A DNA stretch of 64,000 nt. It comes from Methylocystis sp. MJC1 (GTDB lineage Bacteria; Pseudomonadota; Alphaproteobacteria; Rhizobiales; Beijerinckiaceae). Both the position numbers and the translations under genes were made by a program. Positions 62,255 to 64,000 of this stretch are shown piece after piece. The notes beneath the pieces were generated by a model that was not told where the DNA came from, made no database searches, and worked only from the letters and a program-made list of their open reading frames with translations. The stretch's first letter is position 1. Each line of letters begins with the position of its first letter. The DNA is taken from positions 3,255,001 to 3,319,000 of the forward strand of contig NZ_CP107558.1 in NCBI RefSeq assembly GCF_026427715.1, in the 5' to 3' direction.

Positions 62255-64000
62255 TCAATAGAGCTTGATGCGCAGAGTCGCGCCGAAGGTGCGCGGGTTG
62301 TAGGCGTCGAAGGTGACGGTGGAGGGCGTCGGCGTGAGGCCCGTAGAAGCGATCGTTTGTGCGACGATGATGCGCTCGTTGAGGAGATTGCGGACCCAGA
62401 GATTGAAGCTGTAAACGTCGTCGTCGGTCTTCAGACCGACGCCCGCGTTCCAGACCGCGTAAGCCGGCATGAACAGCGGATAGACGGAAAGCGGATTGGA
62501 AAGTTGCGTCCGCGCCCGCCAGGCGGCATTGGAATAGCTGAAGAGCGTCACCGGCCCCGCGTATCCGGCGTCGCGGAAGATCGAGCCAAGCGGATATTCG
62601 TGATTGAAGCCGAGGTTGAAGGAGAACGGCGCAACAGGATTGTTGCCCGAAACGCCGCCGGTGATGCTGTGTCCCGAGAGGCTCATATAGGCCGGCGCCG
62701 CCACGCCGCCGATATTGCTCGAGACCGGCCACAGGAATTCCGGCGACGGCGACGCCTTGGGGTAATCGACATATTGGGCGTTGGTATAGGCGCCCGAGAA
62801 GGTCAACCATAGGCGATCGATCGGGCTCCAGCGGCCGTCGATTTCGAAACCGCGCAGACGCACATGGCCGATGTTGCCGAGATAGTTCTTGCGAATGGGC
62901 ACGCCGGAGACGTCGGTGTAGTCCGTATTCACGAGCACCGATTGGAAGTTGTAAATATCATTCCAATAGGCGTTAGCGTTGAGGATGAGTCGGTTGTCGA
63001 ACCAGTTTGTCTTGACGCCGATTTCATAGTCCCATGAGACTTCCGGCTTGGTGATGACGGGCTGCCACGCCTGGAAAACGCCTGTGCTGTTGAGAATCGG
63101 CAAGGCCTGGGTGTTGACCGCGCCGGATTTTTCGCCGCGCGCCACCGAGCCATAGGTCATGACGTTTTCGTTGAGGCGATAGGAGGGATTGATGAGTCCC
63201 GAGATCGAATTGACGCGTTTCTGCTGTCCGCCCGTGTCAAAGAACGACGTGCCGCCGGTCGCCTGCCTGACTGCGGCGAGCTGCGTCAGGCTGGAAAGAC
63301 CCTGAATCCAGCCGAAATCAGATCCTTCACGTATCTCGTAAGTGTCGCGCAACCCGGCCGTCAGCGCCCATTTTTCGTCGATGTGCCAAGTGCCTTGGCC
63401 GAACGCCGCCGTGCTGAAGGTGCGCGCGACGCCGTCGTTGCGATAGGAGAGGCCCCAGAGATTATAGGGGTTGGCGTTGAAGTTATTTGCAAACCACTGG
63501 CTCGCCTGTGAACCGAAGTCGACGTGGTTATACGACCAGACATGTTCGTAGAGATTATAATTGCCGATCGTCCATTCGAATTCCTGGCCCTGCGGCGAAG
63601 CGAGTCGCGTTTCATGCGAGAACTGATCGACTTTCACGTCAAAGGCGTTGCTGCTGATGTCGGTCAGATTGTTGCCGGTCGAGTTGTTGGGATGCAGAAT
63701 GAATTGGCGCCAGGCGGAGACGCCAGTCAGCGTATTCTCGCCAAGGGTGTAGTTGAATTCGTTCGAAACGCCGGTCGTGCGCTGATCGAGCTTGCCCTGT
63801 CGCGTGAGATAAGGCTGGTAGGGATTAAACGTGAGGATCGGCGTGTGCAGGCGCGTCCACAGGTTTTGCGCATAGGTCTTCGCCAGAGCGCCGTTCGCCC
63901 ATAGCGGGAAGGAGTTTCCGGCGACACCACTGTAGTTGTTGTATTCATCGGAGCGCAGCCGATCGAAAATCAGGCGGTCGGTAAAGTTCTCGCCGACATA
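62255..64000 (-). CDS. TonB-dependent receptor (partial, C-terminal part)
   Basis: The frame is open from the right edge (64000) to the stop at 62255, giving at least 581 residues of a beta-barrel receptor; the N-terminus and plug lie outside the window. Typical alternating strands and aromatic ends are seen (SQASQWFANNFNANPYNLWG, WHIDEKWALTAGLRDTYE, WDYEIGVKTNWFDNRLILNANAYW), ending FGATLRIKLY. It would import a siderophore or similar ligand using the TonB system encoded downstream. The ligand is unknown. Confidence 0.88.
   Translation of the reverse strand, partial: YVGENFTDRLIFDRLRSDEYNNYSGVAGNSFPLWANGALAKTYAQNLWTRLHTPILTFNPYQPYLTRQGKLDQRTTGVSNEFNYTLGENTLTGVSAWRQFILHPNNSTGNNLTDISSNAFDVKVDQFSHETRLASPQGQEFEWTIGNYNLYEHVWSYNHVDFGSQASQWFANNFNANPYNLWGLSYRNDGVARTFSTAAFGQGTWHIDEKWALTAGLRDTYEIREGSDFGWIQGLSSLTQLAAVRQATGGTSFFDTGGQQKRVNSISGLINPSYRLNENVMTYGSVARGEKSGAVNTQALPILNSTGVFQAWQPVITKPEVSWDYEIGVKTNWFDNRLILNANAYWNDIYNFQSVLVNTDYTDVSGVPIRKNYLGNIGHVRLRGFEIDGRWSPIDRLWLTFSGAYTNAQYVDYPKASPSPEFLWPVSSNIGGVAAPAYMSLSGHSITGGVSGNNPVAPFSFNLGFNHEYPLGSIFRDAGYAGPVTLFSYSNAAWRARTQLSNPLSVYPLFMPAYAVWNAGVGLKTDDDVYSFNLWVRNLLNERIIVAQTIASTGLTPTPSTVTFDAYNPRTFGATLRIKLY

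Overview
The window is a GC-rich chromosomal segment with tightly packed genes, many ATGA-type start/stop overlaps and mostly good Shine-Dalgarno sites. Gene content (leucine/valine catabolic cluster, Rhizobiales-style polysaccharide export genes, IS66, DUF6165, family 2A encapsulin) points to an alphaproteobacterium, probably Hyphomicrobiales and perhaps a Methylocystis/Beijerinckiaceae-like lineage. That placement is inference from family content. I saw no rRNA, tRNA or CRISPR array.

Layout. (1) 1-11.8 kb: branched-chain amino acid catabolism. It holds the end of methylcrotonyl-CoA carboxylase beta, methylglutaconyl-CoA hydratase, the biotin-carrying alpha subunit, HMG-CoA lyase, an isobutyryl-CoA-type dehydrogenase, 3-hydroxyisobutyryl-CoA hydrolase and a thiolase. 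A convergent Leu/Val-type dehydrogenase follows, then branched-chain ketoacid dehydrogenase E1alpha, E1beta and E2. (2) 12-43.4 kb: a large exopolysaccharide locus. It makes GDP-L-fucose (gmd, fcl) and UDP-galactose (galE), starts the lipid-linked chain (polyprenyl glycosylphosphotransferase), extends and decorates it (several glycosyltransferases, WecG-like enzyme, acyltransferase, deacetylase, DegT aminotransferase), flips, polymerises and exports it (Wzx, Wzy, tyrosine autokinase, OPX lipoprotein), and carries a LuxR-type regulator with a degenerate receiver. Inside it is an unusual trio: RraA-like, ATP-grasp and DUF1932 dehydrogenase. A 2.8-kb IS66 element (31958-34743) has split one glycosyltransferase; the 8-bp target duplication is intact and removal of the element would restore the frame. 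(3) 44-51 kb: a sulfur/cysteine module. An Rrf2 regulator is followed by a family 2A encapsulin shell gene and its cysteine desulfurase cargo with a roughly 335-residue disordered N-terminal extension; divergently transcribed are serine acetyltransferase and cysteine synthase. (4) 51-58.4 kb: DUF6165 protein, TPR/glycosyltransferase-like protein, MORN protein, a large secreted protein with one CxxCH motif, an arylsulfotransferase-family protein, a 58-residue protein and a secreted cupin. (5) 58.6-64 kb: a second Rrf2 paralogue, then ExbD/ExbB/TonB, an outer-membrane beta-barrel and the C-terminal part of a TonB-dependent receptor that runs off the window.

The main system of interest is the encapsulin cluster. 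Serine acetyltransferase and CysK would make cysteine, the desulfurase would take sulfur from it, and the shell would enclose the desulfurase. An AT-rich 25-bp motif is shared upstream of the first rrf2 gene and of the serine acetyltransferase gene (18 of 25 identical by eye), suggesting one regulator for both. A family of about 105-bp palindromic repeats (four copies) lies between genes, and two of the copies sit immediately 3' of the two rrf2 paralogues in the same orientation.

All product names rest on reading motifs and overall family resemblance by eye; no database search was run.
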